Shown: positions 37,440-48,132, numbered from the stretch's first letter. The stretch is DNA of 64,000 nucleotides from Donghicola mangrovi (GCF_013377535.1 NZ_JABCJE010000001.1:1-64000), one strand, 5' to 3'. Notes: a model not told the origin generated them from the letters alone. Program-made: numbers and translations.

Positions 37440-39434
37440 TTATCCCTTGTTAATCTGGTTCTTGGCCGAGGCTGCGATCGCTTCGGCGGTGATGTTGAAG
37501 TGGCGGTAGAGTTCATCTGCGGGCGCGCTGGCGCCAAAGCTGCTCATGCCCACGAAGCCGTCGTTGCGTTCCAGGAACAGCTCCCATCCCTGACGGATCG
37601 CGGCCTCGACCCCCACGCGGGGGGCGGTGCCACGGACCAGCACGCGGTAGGCGGCGGGTTGGGCCGCGAACAGCTCGAAGCTGGGGGCGGACACCACAGC
37701 GGCGCGGATGCCTTCGGCGGCCAGCATATCCGCGGCCTCTAGGGCGATCTCGACCTCGGAGCCGGTGGCGATCAGCGTCACATCCCGAGCCCCTGCCGTT
37801 TCCCGCAGCACATAGGCCCCGCGAGCGGTCAGGTTGGCATCGGTGTGCGTGGTGCGCAGGGTCGGCAGGTTCTGACGCGACAGGCACAGCAGGGTCGGCG
37901 TCGCCTCGGACGTGGCGCACAGTTCCCATGCTTCGGCGGTTTCCACGGCGTCAGCGGGGCGGAACACCGTCAGGTTCGGCATAGCCCGCAGGGATGCGAT
38001 GGTTTCCACCGGCTGGTGGGTCGGGCCGTCCTCTCCCAGACCAATCGAGTCATGGGTCATCACATAGGCGACCGGAACCCCCATCAGCGCAGACAGACGG
38101 ATCGACGGGCGGCAGTAGTCGGCAAAGGCCAGGAACGTCCCGCCATAGGTAAAGAACCCCCCGTGCAGCGCGATCCCGTTCATCGCTGCGGCCATGCCGT
38201 GCTCGCGGATGCCATAGTGGATGTAATCGCCGCTATAGTCGTTGCGGCTGACCGGCTTCATCGCACTGGTGCGGGTGTTGTTCGATCCGGTCAGGTCCGC
38301 GGACCCACCCACGGAATTGGGCAGCGTGGCATTCACCACCTCCAGCGCCATTTCCGAGGCTTTGCGCGTGGCGACCTTGGGCTGGTCCTTGGACAGGCGG
38401 CGCTTGTAGGCGGTGATCGCGGCGTTCAGACCCTGCGCGTCCGGAGCGGACAGCGAACGGTCAAAGTCCGCGGCCTTCGGGCTGGCCTCTTTGCGGGTGG
38501 TCCAGTTGGCGCGGGCGTTGGCGCCGCGGGTGGCGATGGCTTCCCACGCGGCCTTTACCTCGGTCGGGACCACGAACGGATCATGGGGCCAGTTGAGCGC
38601 ATCGCGGGTTGCGGCGATCTCGTCAGCGCCGAGTGGCGAACCGTGCACCTTGTGGCTGCCCTGCATGTTGGGCGCGCCCTTGCCAATGGTGGTGCGGCAA
38701 GCGATCAGCGACGGGCGCAGGTCTTTGCGGGCGTTCTCGATGACGCGGGCGATCGCTTCGGGATTGTGACCGTCCACGGCCTGCACGTGCCAGCCTGCGG
38801 CCTCGAACCGAGCGCGCTGGTCCATGCTGGTGGACAGGTCGGTCGGCCCGTCGATGGTGATGCGGTTGTCGTCCCAGAAAACGACCAGACGCCCCAAACC
38901 CAGATGGCCAGCCAAATCGATAGCCTCGTGGCTGATCCCCTCCATCAGGCAGCCGTCACCGGCCAGCACATAGGTGAAGTGATCGACCAGCTCGTCGCCG
39001 AAACGCGCATTGTGCATCCGCTCGGCCAAGGCCATGCCGACGGCGGTCGAAATCCCCTGCCCCAGCGGGCCTGTGGTGGTCTCGATCCCCATAGCGTGAC
39101 CGTATTCGGGATGACCTGCGGTGCGCGAGCCCATCTGGCGGAAGTTCCGCAGCTGGTCCGCATCCATGTCCGCATAGCCCAGCAGATGGTTGATCGCATA
39201 GACCAGCATCGAGCCATGCCCCGCGCTCATGACAAAGCGGTCACGGTCGGGCCATTTGTGATCGGCGGGGTCCACTTTGACAAAGCGGTTGAACAGAACC
39301 GTCGCCACATCGGCCAGCCCCATAGGCGCGCCGGGGTGGCCCGAGTTTGCCGCCTGCACCGCGTCCATGGTCAGGGCGCGGATGGCGTTGGCCATAGTGG
39401 TTTCGTCGACTTTGACAGGTGTTTGCACAGTCAT
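37440..39434 (-). CDS. cbbT: Transketolase
   Basis: The 664-aa thiamine-diphosphate enzyme carries out the two-carbon transfers of RuBP regeneration. It has [14 protein letters not shown], the ThDP/metal motif [13 protein letters not shown], the His motif HKVHGSPLG, and the pyrimidine domain [19 protein letters not shown] chose ATG 39434, after AGGAGG; 10 bp separate it from cbbP. Length fits the family. Confidence 0.96.
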   Translation of the reverse strand: MTVQTPVKVDETTMANAIRALTMDAVQAANSGHPGAPMGLADVATVLFNRFVKVDPADHKWPDRDRFVMSAGHGSMLVYAINHLLGYADMDADQLRNFRQMGSRTAGHPEYGHAMGIETTTGPLGQGISTAVGMALAERMHNARFGDELVDHFTYVLAGDGCLMEGISHEAIDLAGHLGLGRLVVFWDDNRITIDGPTDLSTSMDQRARFEAAGWHVQAVDGHNPEAIARVIENARKDLRPSLIACRTTIGKGAPNMQGSHKVHGSPLGADEIAATRDALNWPHDPFVVPTEVKAAWEAIATRGANARANWTTRKEASPKAADFDRSLSAPDAQGLNAAITAYKRRLSKDQPKVATRKASEMALEVVNATLPNSVGGSADLTGSNNTRTSAMKPVSRNDYSGDYIHYGIREHGMAAAMNGIALHGGFFTYGGTFLAFADYCRPSIRLSALMGVPVAYVMTHDSIGLGEDGPTHQPVETIASLRAMPNLTVFRPADAVETAEAWELCATSEATPTLLCLSRQNLPTLRTTHTDANLTARGAYVLRETAGARDVTLIATGSEVEIALEAADMLAAEGIRAAVVSAPSFELFAAQPAAYRVLVRGTAPRVGVEAAIRQGWELFLERNDGFVGMSSFGASAPADELYRHFNITAEAIAASAKNQINKG

Positions 39435-39444
39435 GGCAGCCTCC

Positions 39445-40317
39445 TCAGCTCCGCTTGGATTCTTGGACAAGGCGCAGGATCATCGGGGTAAAGATCAGCT
39501 GCATCGCCAGATCCATCTTGCCCCCCGGGATCACGAGCGAGTTCGCACGGGTCATCCAGCTGTCGTGGATCATCGACATCAGGTAGGGGAAATCGATGCC
39601 GCGCGGGTTCTTGAACCGGATCACCACAAGGCTCTCGTCAGCCGTGGGAATCCAGCGCGCGATGAACGGGTTCGAGGTGTCGACCACAGGCACCCGCTGG
39701 AAGTTGATGTCGGTCTCCGAGAACTGCGGGCAGATGCAGTGCACATAGGCGTGCATCCGGCGCAGGATGGTGTCGGTCACGGCCTCGGTGGTGTAGCCGC
39801 GCTTGGAGCTGTCGCGGTGGATCTTCTGGATCCACTCAAGGTTAATCACGGGCACCACGCCGACCTTCAGATCGGCCAGCTTCGCCAGATTGACCTGATC
39901 GTTCACAACGGCGCCGTGCAGGCCTTCGTAGAACAGCAGGTCGCTGCCATCCTCGAACGGGGCCCAATCGGTAAAGGTGCCGGGCGCGCTGCCATACCGT
40001 GCGGCCTCGTCATCGTCGTGGACATAGTGACGGGTCTCGCCCTTGCCGGTGTCGGCATAGCTGCGGAACACGCCCTCCAGCTTTTCCAGCTCGTTCGCGT
40101 CATAGGAAAAGTGGCTGAAGCCCTGATCCCCTTCGGCGTAGCGACGCTCCAGCTCGGCCTTCATGGCGGCGCGGTCATAGCGGTGGAAGGCATCGCCCTC
40201 GATCGAGACGGTGCTGACCCCTTCGCGGCGGAAAATCTGGTCAAAGGTACTTTTTACAGTGGTGGTTCCGGCCCCCGAAGAGCCTGTCACCGAGATAATG
40301 GGATGTTTCTTGGACAT
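39445..40317 (-). CDS. cbbP: Phosphoribulokinase
   Basis: The 290-aa kinase makes RuBP from ribulose-5-phosphate and ATP, the second hallmark enzyme of the cycle. The P-loop is [10 protein letters not shown] (12-21), and DAFHRYDR and [13 protein letters not shown] hold substrate and catalytic Asp/Glu residues. The length is that of the proteobacterial octameric type, which is usually regulated by NADH. It is 18 bp after cbbF. Confidence 0.97.
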   Translation of the reverse strand: MSKKHPIISVTGSSGAGTTTVKSTFDQIFRREGVSTVSIEGDAFHRYDRAAMKAELERRYAEGDQGFSHFSYDANELEKLEGVFRSYADTGKGETRHYVHDDDEAARYGSAPGTFTDWAPFEDGSDLLFYEGLHGAVVNDQVNLAKLADLKVGVVPVINLEWIQKIHRDSSKRGYTTEAVTDTILRRMHAYVHCICPQFSETDINFQRVPVVDTSNPFIARWIPTADESLVVIRFKNPRGIDFPYLMSMIHDSWMTRANSLVIPGGKMDLAMQLIFTPMILRLVQESKRS

Positions 40318-40335
40318 GGGATATTCCGTTCAAAA

Positions 40336-41337
40336 TCAGGCGCGGAACAGGCCGCGATTGCCAAACAGGGCAGAGACTTCGGGTTCGGGCAGATCGTGAT
40401 AGATGCTCACGCGGTCCACCTTGTCGGCGGTGCCAAAAACCATCGGCGTGCGGGCATGAAGGCTGGCGGGCACCTGCGTCAGAACGCGGTCGGTCCCGGT
40501 GGTCGCCTTGCCCCCTGCCTGCTCGATCAGAAAGGCGATGGGCGCGCATTCATAGACCAGACGCAGGCGGCCGTTCTTGTAGCCGGGACGCTCGTCGCCG
40601 GGGTACAGGAATATCCCGCCGCGGCACATGATCCGGTGGGTTTCCGCAACCAGCGAGGCCACCCAGCGCATGTTGAAGTTCTTGCCCCGCGGCCCTTCGG
40701 ACCCCGCCAGACAGTCGTCGATATAGGCGCGCACAGGGCTGGACCAGTGACGATAGTTCGAGGCGTTGATCGCAAATTCGCTGGCCTCGGGCGGGATCAT
40801 GGTGGCGTCGGTCTGGATAAATTCGCCAGCCGTGCGGTCCAGAATGAACTGCAGCACACCGTTGCCAAAGGTCACAACCAGCGCGGTGTGTGGCCCGTAG
40901 ATAAAGTACCCCGACGCCAGCAGATGGCTGCCATCCCGCAGGAACGTCGCCTCGCCTTCGGACAGCGCGGGCTGGATCGAAAAGATCGTCCCGATCGACA
41001 CGTTGCAGTTGATGTTCGACGAGCCGTCCAGCGGATCAATCGCCACCGCCAACGCGCCGTTCACGTCGATCTCGGCCACGGTCTCTTGCTCCTCAGAGGC
41101 ATACCAGCGCACGCCGGTCCCCTTCAGGGCAAAAGCAAAGGCATCATCGGCCAGCACATCCAACGCCTTCTGGTCGTCGCCATCGGTATTGCTGCCGATG
41201 CTTGCCGCCAGTTGTCCCGCAAGGGGGCCCCGTCCGATGGCATCCGACAGTCCGGTGGCCACATCACAGAGCGCATTCATTACCGGCCAGAGCGGCGCGG
41301 GAACGCCCTCTCTGGGAATTCGTATCTCTTGCATCAT
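40336..41337 (-). CDS. cbbF: Class I fructose-1,6-bisphosphatase
   Basis: The 333-aa enzyme starts at the first of two adjacent ATGs (41337/41334). The metal-binding motif [19 protein letters not shown] is clear, as is [12 protein letters not shown] and [10 protein letters not shown]. CbbF often also acts on sedoheptulose-1,7-bisphosphate. It is the first gene of the operon and divergent from cbbR, with 101 bp between. Confidence 0.96.
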   Translation of the reverse strand: MMQEIRIPREGVPAPLWPVMNALCDVATGLSDAIGRGPLAGQLAASIGSNTDGDDQKALDVLADDAFAFALKGTGVRWYASEEQETVAEIDVNGALAVAIDPLDGSSNINCNVSIGTIFSIQPALSEGEATFLRDGSHLLASGYFIYGPHTALVVTFGNGVLQFILDRTAGEFIQTDATMIPPEASEFAINASNYRHWSSPVRAYIDDCLAGSEGPRGKNFNMRWVASLVAETHRIMCRGGIFLYPGDERPGYKNGRLRLVYECAPIAFLIEQAGGKATTGTDRVLTQVPASLHARTPMVFGTADKVDRVSIYHDLPEPEVSALFGNRGLFRA

Positions 41338-41395
41338 GACTAGGGCCTCCCCTCCCCGATCCGGTGCTGAGGTTGATATTCCCGAGGTTGAGTGA

Positions 41396-41440
41396 TAATT
41401 AAATTTCAATTTTCTGTACGGAGTGTCAGGAAAATTTAAT
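41396..41440. promoter_or_regulatory. CbbR operator region between cbbF and cbbR
   Basis: The interval holds TAA-N7-TCA (41396-41408), which fits the TNA-N7-TNA pattern of CbbR half-sites. A perfect 9-bp inverted repeat, ATTAAATTT (41398-41406) and AAATTTAAT (41432-41440), encloses it; the right arm overlaps the cbbR start codon. The site would suit autoregulation of cbbR and activation of cbbF. Confidence 0.55.
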
Positions 41441-42371
41441 GCCACGTATTGATCAGATCACCATCAAGCAGCTTCGGGCCCTACAAGCTGTGGTGGAAGA
41501 GAACACCATTCTGGCCGCCGCAGAGCGCCTGCACCTGACCGGTCCGGCGGTTCATAACCAGCTGAAAAACCTAGAGGATCTGATTGGATCGCCCCTCTTG
41601 GTTCGCAGCGGATCAGAGCGCAATGTTCCCACCGCCCAAGGGCGTGCCCTGCTGCGCGCTGCCGCAGAGATTGAAACATCGCTGGATCGGGCCCTGCGAC
41701 ATATTGGTGCGTTGGATCAGGGGCTTCAGGGGCGGGTCGTGCTGGGGGTCGTCAGTACGGGCAAGTATTTCGCCCCCAGAATCGTCGCCCTTCTCAAGCG
41801 CGAGATGCCCGATGTGGACGTCGCCCTGCGTGTCGGCAACCGAGAGGAGATCATCGAAGCGATGGAGCGCGGCGAGCTCGACCTGTGCGTCATGGGTCGC
41901 CCGCCCCGCACCTTTCTGGCCGAGGCCGTGCCCCTGTTCGACCACCCCCACATCATCATCGCCAGTTCGGACCACCCGCTGGCCGCCGATCCCATCGTTC
42001 CGCGCGAGGCGCTGCTGCGCGAACGCTTTGTGATGCGCGAGGCCGGTTCGGGCACCCGCATTCTGGCCAGCCGCTTTCTGGACGAGATCGGCCATGACCA
42101 AGAGGCGGGCGTGACCGAGATGTCCTCGAACGAGACAATCAAGCAGGCGGTGATCCACGGGCTGGGGATCGCCATGATCTCTGCCCATACGGTGGCGGAC
42201 GAACTGGAGTCGGGGCGGCTGGTGCGCTTGCGGGTTCAGGGGCTGCCGATCTATCGCAAGTGGTACCTGCTGCCCCAACCGCGCGACGCCAAGCCCGCCG
42301 CCGTCAGCGCGGTCGAAGAATGGATCCTCACCCACGCCGGGTTGATTGAGCCTAAGCTGGACCTATCCTGA
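41439..42371 (+). CDS. cbbR: LysR-type activator of the cbb operon
   Basis: The 310-aa protein has a winged helix (about 18-60: [20 protein letters not shown], then [12 protein letters not shown]) and a ligand-binding domain of the CbbR type ([21 protein letters not shown]). CbbR proteins respond to RuBP, phosphoenolpyruvate or NADPH. Divergence from cbbF is diagnostic. Start ATG 41439 follows AGGAAA. Confidence 0.93.
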   Translation: MPRIDQITIKQLRALQAVVEENTILAAAERLHLTGPAVHNQLKNLEDLIGSPLLVRSGSERNVPTAQGRALLRAAAEIETSLDRALRHIGALDQGLQGRVVLGVVSTGKYFAPRIVALLKREMPDVDVALRVGNREEIIEAMERGELDLCVMGRPPRTFLAEAVPLFDHPHIIIASSDHPLAADPIVPREALLRERFVMREAGSGTRILASRFLDEIGHDQEAGVTEMSSNETIKQAVIHGLGIAMISAHTVADELESGRLVRLRVQGLPIYRKWYLLPQPRDAKPAAVSAVEEWILTHAGLIEPKLDLS

Positions 42372-42414
42372 TCCGCCTTTGCAGGCGCAGCATTTTCGCG
42401 TTATAGTTGCGGGC

Positions 42415-42912
42415 ATGACCCAAAAATTCGTTGGATTTCTGCGATCAGTGAACGTGGGCGGCACAGGAAAGCTGCCCATGAGCGACCTTGTCCGCATGTG
42501 TCAGGACATCGGTTTCACCGAGGTGCACACCTATATCGCCAGCGGCAACGTCTTGTTTTCCACAGCGATGGAGCGGGCCGCAGCCCAACGCGCGCTCGAG
42601 GCACGGCTCTTGGAATATTGCGGCAAAACCATCCGCGTCCACCTGCGCACCCCCGAGGAATTGCAGGGCATCGCGGCGGACAATCCCTTTGCGGATCAGG
42701 CGGGCAACAAGGTGGCGGTGATCCTGCTGGACACGCCCCCCGACCAGCCCGAAACCAAGGGCCAGAAGGACGAGGAAATCGCCACCGGCACCCGCGAACT
42801 CTATGTCCACTACCCCGATGGGATGGGCCGGTCCAAGCTGGTGATCGCGGGCACCGAACAGGGCACGGCGCGGAACATGAACACCATCGCCAAGCTGGTG
42901 ACCCTGCTCTAG
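42415..42912 (+). CDS. DUF1697 family protein
   Basis: The 165-aa protein starts at ATG 42415, giving the family N-terminus MTQKFVGFLRSVNVGG. Conserved are FTEVHTYIASGNVLFS, the middle NPFADQAGNKVAVILL and the ending GTARNMNTIAKL. DUF1697 proteins have an alpha/beta ferredoxin-like fold and no known activity. It follows cbbR by 43 bp but is unlikely to be linked to CO2 fixation. Confidence 0.9.
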   Translation: MTQKFVGFLRSVNVGGTGKLPMSDLVRMCQDIGFTEVHTYIASGNVLFSTAMERAAAQRALEARLLEYCGKTIRVHLRTPEELQGIAADNPFADQAGNKVAVILLDTPPDQPETKGQKDEEIATGTRELYVHYPDGMGRSKLVIAGTEQGTARNMNTIAKLVTLL

Positions 42913-42923
42913 CCCCACGAAAA

Positions 42924-42943
42924 AGGGCGCCCGAAGGCGCCCT
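42924..42943. terminator. Bidirectional hairpin terminator
   Basis: AGGGCGCC, CGAA, GGCGCCCT form an 8-bp stem with a tetraloop between convergent genes. A-rich sequence precedes it on the plus strand, giving a T run for the minus strand; the plus strand T run is weak. Confidence 0.75.
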
Positions 42944-42966
42944 GAATTCTGTGTCTCAGCCAACCC

Positions 42967-44301
42967 TTAGGCGGTGAAGCCGCGAGCCTTGACCACTTGC
43001 AGCAGGGGCATAACCGCCGACATGTCGGGGCCGCTGTCCTGACCGGTCACGGCGCGGCGCAGGGGCATGAACAGGCCCTTGCCTTTGCGGCCGGTGGCCT
43101 CTTTGACGGCGTTGGTCCAGTTGCCCCAGGTGCTGCCATCAAACGGGCCTTCGGGCAGCAGGGTCATCGCCTGAGCGATCATCTCGCGGTCCTCATCGGC
43201 GACTTTGGGCTCTGCGCCATCGCGGAACAGTTCCCACCAACCCTTGAGGTCGGACAGAACGGTGATGTTCTCGCGCGAGACGGTCCAGAACTGTTCGGCC
43301 AGCTCGGCGGGCACACCCAGTTCGGCGATCACGGGCGCGACCTCTTCGAAAGGTTTTGCCGCGTTGATGCGGGCGGTCAGCGGGAACAGATCGTTGCTGT
43401 CGAACTTGGTCGGTGCGGAACCGAAGTGCGCAATGTCGAAGCCTTCGATCAGCTCTTCCATCGAGGAACGCAGTTCCACCGGCTGGGACGATCCCAGACG
43501 CGCCATCAGCGACAGCAGCGCCATCGGCTGAACGCCGGCAGCACGCAGGTCACGCAGCGACAGGGTGCCCAGACGCTTGGACAGAGCCTCGCCCTGCGGG
43601 CCGGTCAGCAGCGAGTGGTGCGCGAACGCAGGGGGCTCGAAGCCCAGCGCGCGGATGATCTGGATCTGGGTCGCGGTGTTGGTCACGTGGTCAGAGCCGC
43701 GCACAACGTGGGTCACGCCCATGTCGGTGTCGTCCACAACCGACGCCAAGGTGTACAGCATCTGGCCGTCCGCACGGATCAGCACGGGGTCAGACACCGA
43801 AGCCGCGTCGATCGACAGATCGCCAAGGATGCCGTCGGTCCACTCGATCCGTTCCTGATCCAGCTTGAAGCGCCAGACGCCATCGCCGCGCTCGGCGCGC
43901 AGCTTGGCCTTATCCTCGTCCGACAGGGCCAGCGCGGCGCGGTCATAGACGGGGGGCTTGCCCATGTTCAGCTGTTTCTTGCGCTTTAGGTCCAGCTCGG
44001 TCGGGGTCTCGAAGCATTCATAGAAACGGCCCATGTCGCGCAGTTTCTGGGCTGCCTCTTCGTAGCGGTCCAGACGCAGGGACTGACGCTCGATCTGATC
44101 CCATTCGATGCCAAGCCATTCCAGATCCTGCTTCAGGGCATCGACGTATTCTTCCTTGGAGCGGTCCGGATCGGTGTCGTCGATACGCAGGATGAATTTG
44201 CCGCCCTCTTTGCGGGCGATCAGATAGTTCATCAGCGCGGTGCGCAGGTTGCCAACGTGGATATAGCCGGTCGGCGAAGGGGCAAAGCGGGTGGTCGTCA
44301 T
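42967..44301 (-). CDS. gltX: Glutamate--tRNA ligase
   Basis: The 444-aa class I synthetase charges tRNA-Glu. The HIGH-type motif is PSPTGYIHVGNLRTAL (at 8-23) and the KMSKS-type motif is ALSKRLGTLS. It lacks a clear zinc-binding Cys cluster, as in many alphaproteobacterial copies; many such genomes have two gltX genes and the second may charge tRNA-Gln as well. Start ATG follows CAGGAGAACG. Confidence 0.95.
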   Translation of the reverse strand: MTTTRFAPSPTGYIHVGNLRTALMNYLIARKEGGKFILRIDDTDPDRSKEEYVDALKQDLEWLGIEWDQIERQSLRLDRYEEAAQKLRDMGRFYECFETPTELDLKRKKQLNMGKPPVYDRAALALSDEDKAKLRAERGDGVWRFKLDQERIEWTDGILGDLSIDAASVSDPVLIRADGQMLYTLASVVDDTDMGVTHVVRGSDHVTNTATQIQIIRALGFEPPAFAHHSLLTGPQGEALSKRLGTLSLRDLRAAGVQPMALLSLMARLGSSQPVELRSSMEELIEGFDIAHFGSAPTKFDSNDLFPLTARINAAKPFEEVAPVIAELGVPAELAEQFWTVSRENITVLSDLKGWWELFRDGAEPKVADEDREMIAQAMTLLPEGPFDGSTWGNWTNAVKEATGRKGKGLFMPLRRAVTGQDSGPDMSAVMPLLQVVKARGFTA

Positions 44302-44420
44302 AGCGTTCTCCTGTTGGGCATTCGTCTTTCACAGAGGGCGCGAAATGTCCATATTCCCGTAGGGTGGCGCGGCCATGCACAGACGGCATGGCACGCGAAT
44401 GTGTGGCCGCCGCGCAGGCG

Positions 44421-45203
44421 TCAGCGCAGTTTCGGCGGGTTGTCGGGGTCCATGCCGGGGGCTTTGGGTTCCTCGCCGCGTTCGGGTTCGGGCAGATCAA
44501 AGCGCAGTCCGACCTTGGCTAGCGCCGCCGACATCGGATCCGAGGCACGGAAGAACGACACGTCGATGCTGCCCGCCTCGATCCCGCTAAAGGTCAGCGC
44601 AGCGTGAACGGTGCGGGCAATCGCGGGCTCGGCGCCCGGAACGGGATCGACGACACCCAGCATATGACCCAACGCACCGCCCTGATAGCGGACCCCCACC
44701 AGATAGGCGAAGCGCGCCAGACCGGCGGCCGAGGCCAAGCGGCTGTCCAGCGACACCAGCAGGCTGTCAGGCAGGCCACGGGGGGACAGGAATTCCTCGA
44801 TCGTTGCTTCGCCCTCTTCGGGGGCCGAGGACAGGGTATCGGTGATCCACGTCACGGCCTCGGGGGGCAGCAGCATTTCCGACGGCGCAACAGTCAGGTT
44901 GACCCCAAGGCCGATCCCCTGCCCGTTCAGCATCTCGGCCAGAACACGGCCCGGCACGGCGGCATAGGGGGCTTCACCCTCGGCGAATTGGGCCAGACGC
45001 TGCTCGGTATCGAAAACCACGGCGAACTGGGTGTCCTCGACGGGGAAAAGACGCGGCTTGATGGTCTCGCCCTCGGGCTCTTCCTCGAGCAGCAAGTACA
45101 GTTCGGACCCGGACAGCACGTCATAGAACCGCAGGCGGGCGGCTTCGCTGTCGGGGGCGGCTTCCATCGCGGCGTGGGCCTGATCCAGCAGAGTCTCAGT
45201 CAT
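44421..45203 (-). CDS. SseB family protein
   Basis: The 260-aa protein has an N-terminal SseB-like domain (ALPEDTQFAVVFD-type strand: PVEDTQFAVVFDTEQRLAQF, GRVLAEMLNGQGIGLGVN) and a C-terminal domain with VGVRYQGGALGHML. SseB-family proteins are linked to serine sensitivity and type III secretion control, but the function in this group is not known. Its start overlaps the glycosylase gene stop by 8 bp. Confidence 0.75.
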   Translation of the reverse strand: MTETLLDQAHAAMEAAPDSEAARLRFYDVLSGSELYLLLEEEPEGETIKPRLFPVEDTQFAVVFDTEQRLAQFAEGEAPYAAVPGRVLAEMLNGQGIGLGVNLTVAPSEMLLPPEAVTWITDTLSSAPEEGEATIEEFLSPRGLPDSLLVSLDSRLASAAGLARFAYLVGVRYQGGALGHMLGVVDPVPGAEPAIARTVHAALTFSGIEAGSIDVSFFRASDPMSAALAKVGLRFDLPEPERGEEPKAPGMDPDNPPKLR

Positions 45204-45819
45204 CTAGCACCTCTTTGACCTTGGCCCGCAGAACGGGCAGCAATTCTGCCTCGAACCACGGGTTTTTCTTGAGCCATGCGGTATTGCGCCAAGACGGATG
45301 TGGCAAGGGCAGGACGCCCTTTTCCAGATGATCGCGCCATTCCGCCACTGTTTGGGTCACCGATCCGCGCCCCCCGATGTGCCAGCGGTGGGCATAGCCG
45401 CCCACGGCCAGCGTCAGGCGCACGTCAGTCAGCCCCTCCATCACCCGCGCGCGCCACGTTTGCGCGCAGATCGGGGGCGGCGGCAGGTCGGCCCCGCGCA
45501 CATCATAACCCGGAAAGCAGAACGCCATCGGCAGGATCGCCACGCGCGAGCGGTCATAGAACTGTTCCGGTGTCACCCCCATCCAGTCCCGCAGCCGGTC
45601 CCCAGACGGGTCGGTAAAGGGCTGCCCGCTGTTGTGAACCCGCATTCCCGGCGCCTGCCCCGCAATCAGCAAACGCGCCCCGTTTTGAAACCAAATCACG
45701 GGCCGCGGAGTATGATGAGTGACGGTCCCAGCAAATTGGTCCGCACAGATACCGCATTTCGATAGTTCCAGTTTGAGATTATCAAACGCGGGTTGTTCTT
45801 GTTCGCGTTTTTTTGACAT
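45196..45819 (-). CDS. Uracil-DNA glycosylase family protein
   Basis: The 207-aa protein has the fold of the UDG superfamily: LIAGQAPGMRVHNSGQPFTD for the water-activating loop and PLPHPSWRNTAWL for the His-containing loop. Cys residues (CGICADQFAG) near the N-terminus could be Fe-S ligands, but the full four-Cys pattern of family 4 is not seen. The family also includes MUG-like and SMUG-like members. It is translationally coupled to the SseB gene. Confidence 0.8.
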   Translation of the reverse strand: MSKKREQEQPAFDNLKLELSKCGICADQFAGTVTHHTPRPVIWFQNGARLLIAGQAPGMRVHNSGQPFTDPSGDRLRDWMGVTPEQFYDRSRVAILPMAFCFPGYDVRGADLPPPPICAQTWRARVMEGLTDVRLTLAVGGYAHRWHIGGRGSVTQTVAEWRDHLEKGVLPLPHPSWRNTAWLKKNPWFEAELLPVLRAKVKEVLDD

Positions 45820-45899
45820 ACTTCCTGCAAAGTTTGCGCTTAGTTAACCGTTATCCTACCTAAGAATAAAACCGCCTAAACAAAGGCCCGAGGCAAGGC

Positions 45900-46559
45900 A
45901 TGCTGGAATTCAGAAATGTCAGCAAGTCGTTCTGGACCGGAACGCAGCACAAGGTGATCCTCGATCGCGCGTCCTTTCGCGTGGATCTTGGTGAATCGAT
46001 GGGCATTCTTGCGCCCAACGGCACGGGCAAGACCACGGTCATCAACATGATGGCAGGACTGGAAAAACCCGACGAGGGCGAGATCATTCGCGGCTGCCGG
46101 ATTTCCTTCCCCCTGGGCTTCATGGGCGGTGTGATTTCGCGCCTCTCGGCGATGGAGAACGCCCGCTACATCGCGCGGCTCTATGGCCTTGACCCCGATT
46201 ACGTCGAGGCGTTCTGCCGTTGGCTCTGCGGATTGGGCGAATATTTCGATCAGCCGCTGGGGACATACTCGGCGGGTATGAAATCCAGATTTACGTTTTC
46301 CTTGATGCTGGCGCTGGATTTCGACATCTACCTGATTGACGAGGGCATGCCCTCTACAACGGATGTAGAATTTAACAAAAAGGCGGCCGACCTCTTGAAG
46401 GAAAGGCTGCGTACAACCACGATCGTGATCGTGTCCCACCAGCCGGAGACGCTGGAAAAATACTGTCGCAAGGCAGCAGTCCTGATGCACGGGCAACTGC
46501 ATATGTTCGACAGCCTTGAGGAAGCGAAGCAGCTGTATGACTACGAAACCCAAAGTTAA
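45900..46559 (+). CDS. Capsule/polysaccharide export ABC transporter ATP-binding protein (KpsT-like)
   Basis: The 219-aa ATPase has Walker A in APNGTGKTTV, a signature in LGTYSAGMKSRF (the Gly-rich SAGM variant of KpsT/Wzt proteins), and Walker B IYLIDEGMPS with atypical Gly-Met after Glu. The shape is that of KpsT-type ABC-2 exporters. The matching permease (KpsM) is not in the window. It overlaps the next gene by 23 bp. Confidence 0.85.
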   Translation: MLEFRNVSKSFWTGTQHKVILDRASFRVDLGESMGILAPNGTGKTTVINMMAGLEKPDEGEIIRGCRISFPLGFMGGVISRLSAMENARYIARLYGLDPDYVEAFCRWLCGLGEYFDQPLGTYSAGMKSRFTFSLMLALDFDIYLIDEGMPSTTDVEFNKKAADLLKERLRTTTIVIVSHQPETLEKYCRKAAVLMHGQLHMFDSLEEAKQLYDYETQS

Positions 46560-48129
46560 GAAGTTCCGCATCCGGCGAGAGCCCCTTGCCTCGGTCGCGG
46601 CCGCCCCTGCGCAGCCCGCCCCCGAAGAGATGCGCGAAACGCTGCTGCGCAAGGTCACGATGGGTGGCGAGGTGTCCTCGGCTGCAGATGTGGAATCAGA
46701 AGACGATATCGATGCCATCCGCAAAGAGGGTTTGACCGGCCGCCAACTGCGCTTGGCCCGCCGTTTGGCCCAGAAACACGACATTCCGGCGACTTCGGAT
46801 TTTGACGCGATCCGCCAACTGCGCAAACGGGGCATCGACCCGTTCCAACGCTCGGCCTCTTTGGATCTGGTGACCTCGGATCCCGAGGAAACTGCGCTGA
46901 CCCAGCTGCCCCAGACCCTGCCCGAGCGGCGCATGGAAACTCTGCCCAGCACCGAAATGGCCGAGGGCGAAAGCCCCGCAGAACGCCGCGCCCGCGAGAT
47001 TGCCCGCATTCAGGCCGAGATCAGCGCCCGCCGCCGCAAGAAATCCGGCCTGCTGGCCCTGCGTCTGCTGTTCTTTGTGCTGCTGCCGACCGCAATTTGC
47101 GGCTGGTTCTTCTATAACGAGGCAACGCCGCAATACGCGACCACCTCGGACTTCCTGATCCAGACCGCGGACCAGAACAGCGTGGGCGGCCTTGGGGGCC
47201 TGTTGCCTTCGCAGATGAACACCAACCAAGAGGCCGTGGCGATCCAACGCTACCTGCAATCGCGCGAGGCGATGTTGCGACTGGACAGCGAACTGGGCTT
47301 CAAAGCGCACTTTGAGCAGCCGTGGATCGACCCGATCCTGCGCCTGCCCGACGATGCCTCGAACGAAGACGCCTACAAGCTGTACAAACGTAAGGTCCTG
47401 ATCGGCTATGACCCGACCGAAGGCGTGATGAGCCTTGAGGTGATCGCCGTTGATCCCAACACCAGCAAGGCGTTCTCTGACGCGCTGATCCGTTATGCCG
47501 AAGAGCGCGTCGATAACCAGACCCTGCGCAAACGCGAAGACCAGCTGAGCGAATCCCGCAAATCGCTGGCCGAGGCCGAGCGCCTGCGCCGCGAGGCCCA
47601 AGAAGCCCTTGTTGCCCTGCAACAAGAGGCCGCGATCGTGGACCCCGAAGGCGTCATTGGCGCGCTGCGCTCCCAGATCACCCAGCGCGAGATCGAGCTG
47701 CAGGAAAAGCAGATACAACTGCAAGCCCTGCTGGACAACTCTCGTCCCAACCAGAGCCGCGTGGACGGCGTGCAGGGCGACATCCGCCGCCTGCAAGCTG
47801 CGATCAACGATCTGGAAACCCGCATGAACGAAGCGACCAAGGGCGAGGATTCGCTGGCGTCGATCTCGGCCAAGATTTCGCTGGCACAGGCGGACGTGGC
47901 GACTCGTGACCTGATGTTACAATCCGCCCTCCAGAATCTGGAGGCCGCGCAGATCGAAGCCAGCCGTCAGACCCGCTATTTGGCCCGCGGCGTGGAGCCC
48001 GTGATCCCCGATCAGGCCACTTACCCCAAAGCGTTCGAGAATACTGTTGTAAGTTTTCTCATTTTCGCCGGAATTTACCTCATGATCTCGCTAACTGCGT
48101 CGATCCTTCGTGAACAAGTCACAAGCTAA
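46537..48129 (+). CDS. KpsE-like capsule export inner-membrane protein
   Basis: The 530-aa protein starts at ATG 46537. It has an Arg/Pro/Glu-rich cytoplasmic N-terminal region of about 150 residues, a membrane segment (about 172-192), a periplasmic domain with coiled coil (RKSLAEAERLRREAQEALVAL and later helices), and a C-terminal membrane segment (about 505-525). This is the KpsE/CtrB/RkpR arrangement of the PCP-3 group. The N-terminal extension is longer than in typical KpsE. Confidence 0.83.
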   Translation: MTTKPKVKKFRIRREPLASVAAAPAQPAPEEMRETLLRKVTMGGEVSSAADVESEDDIDAIRKEGLTGRQLRLARRLAQKHDIPATSDFDAIRQLRKRGIDPFQRSASLDLVTSDPEETALTQLPQTLPERRMETLPSTEMAEGESPAERRAREIARIQAEISARRRKKSGLLALRLLFFVLLPTAICGWFFYNEATPQYATTSDFLIQTADQNSVGGLGGLLPSQMNTNQEAVAIQRYLQSREAMLRLDSELGFKAHFEQPWIDPILRLPDDASNEDAYKLYKRKVLIGYDPTEGVMSLEVIAVDPNTSKAFSDALIRYAEERVDNQTLRKREDQLSESRKSLAEAERLRREAQEALVALQQEAAIVDPEGVIGALRSQITQREIELQEKQIQLQALLDNSRPNQSRVDGVQGDIRRLQAAINDLETRMNEATKGEDSLASISAKISLAQADVATRDLMLQSALQNLEAAQIEASRQTRYLARGVEPVIPDQATYPKAFENTVVSFLIFAGIYLMISLTASILREQVTS

Positions 48130-48132
48130 GGG

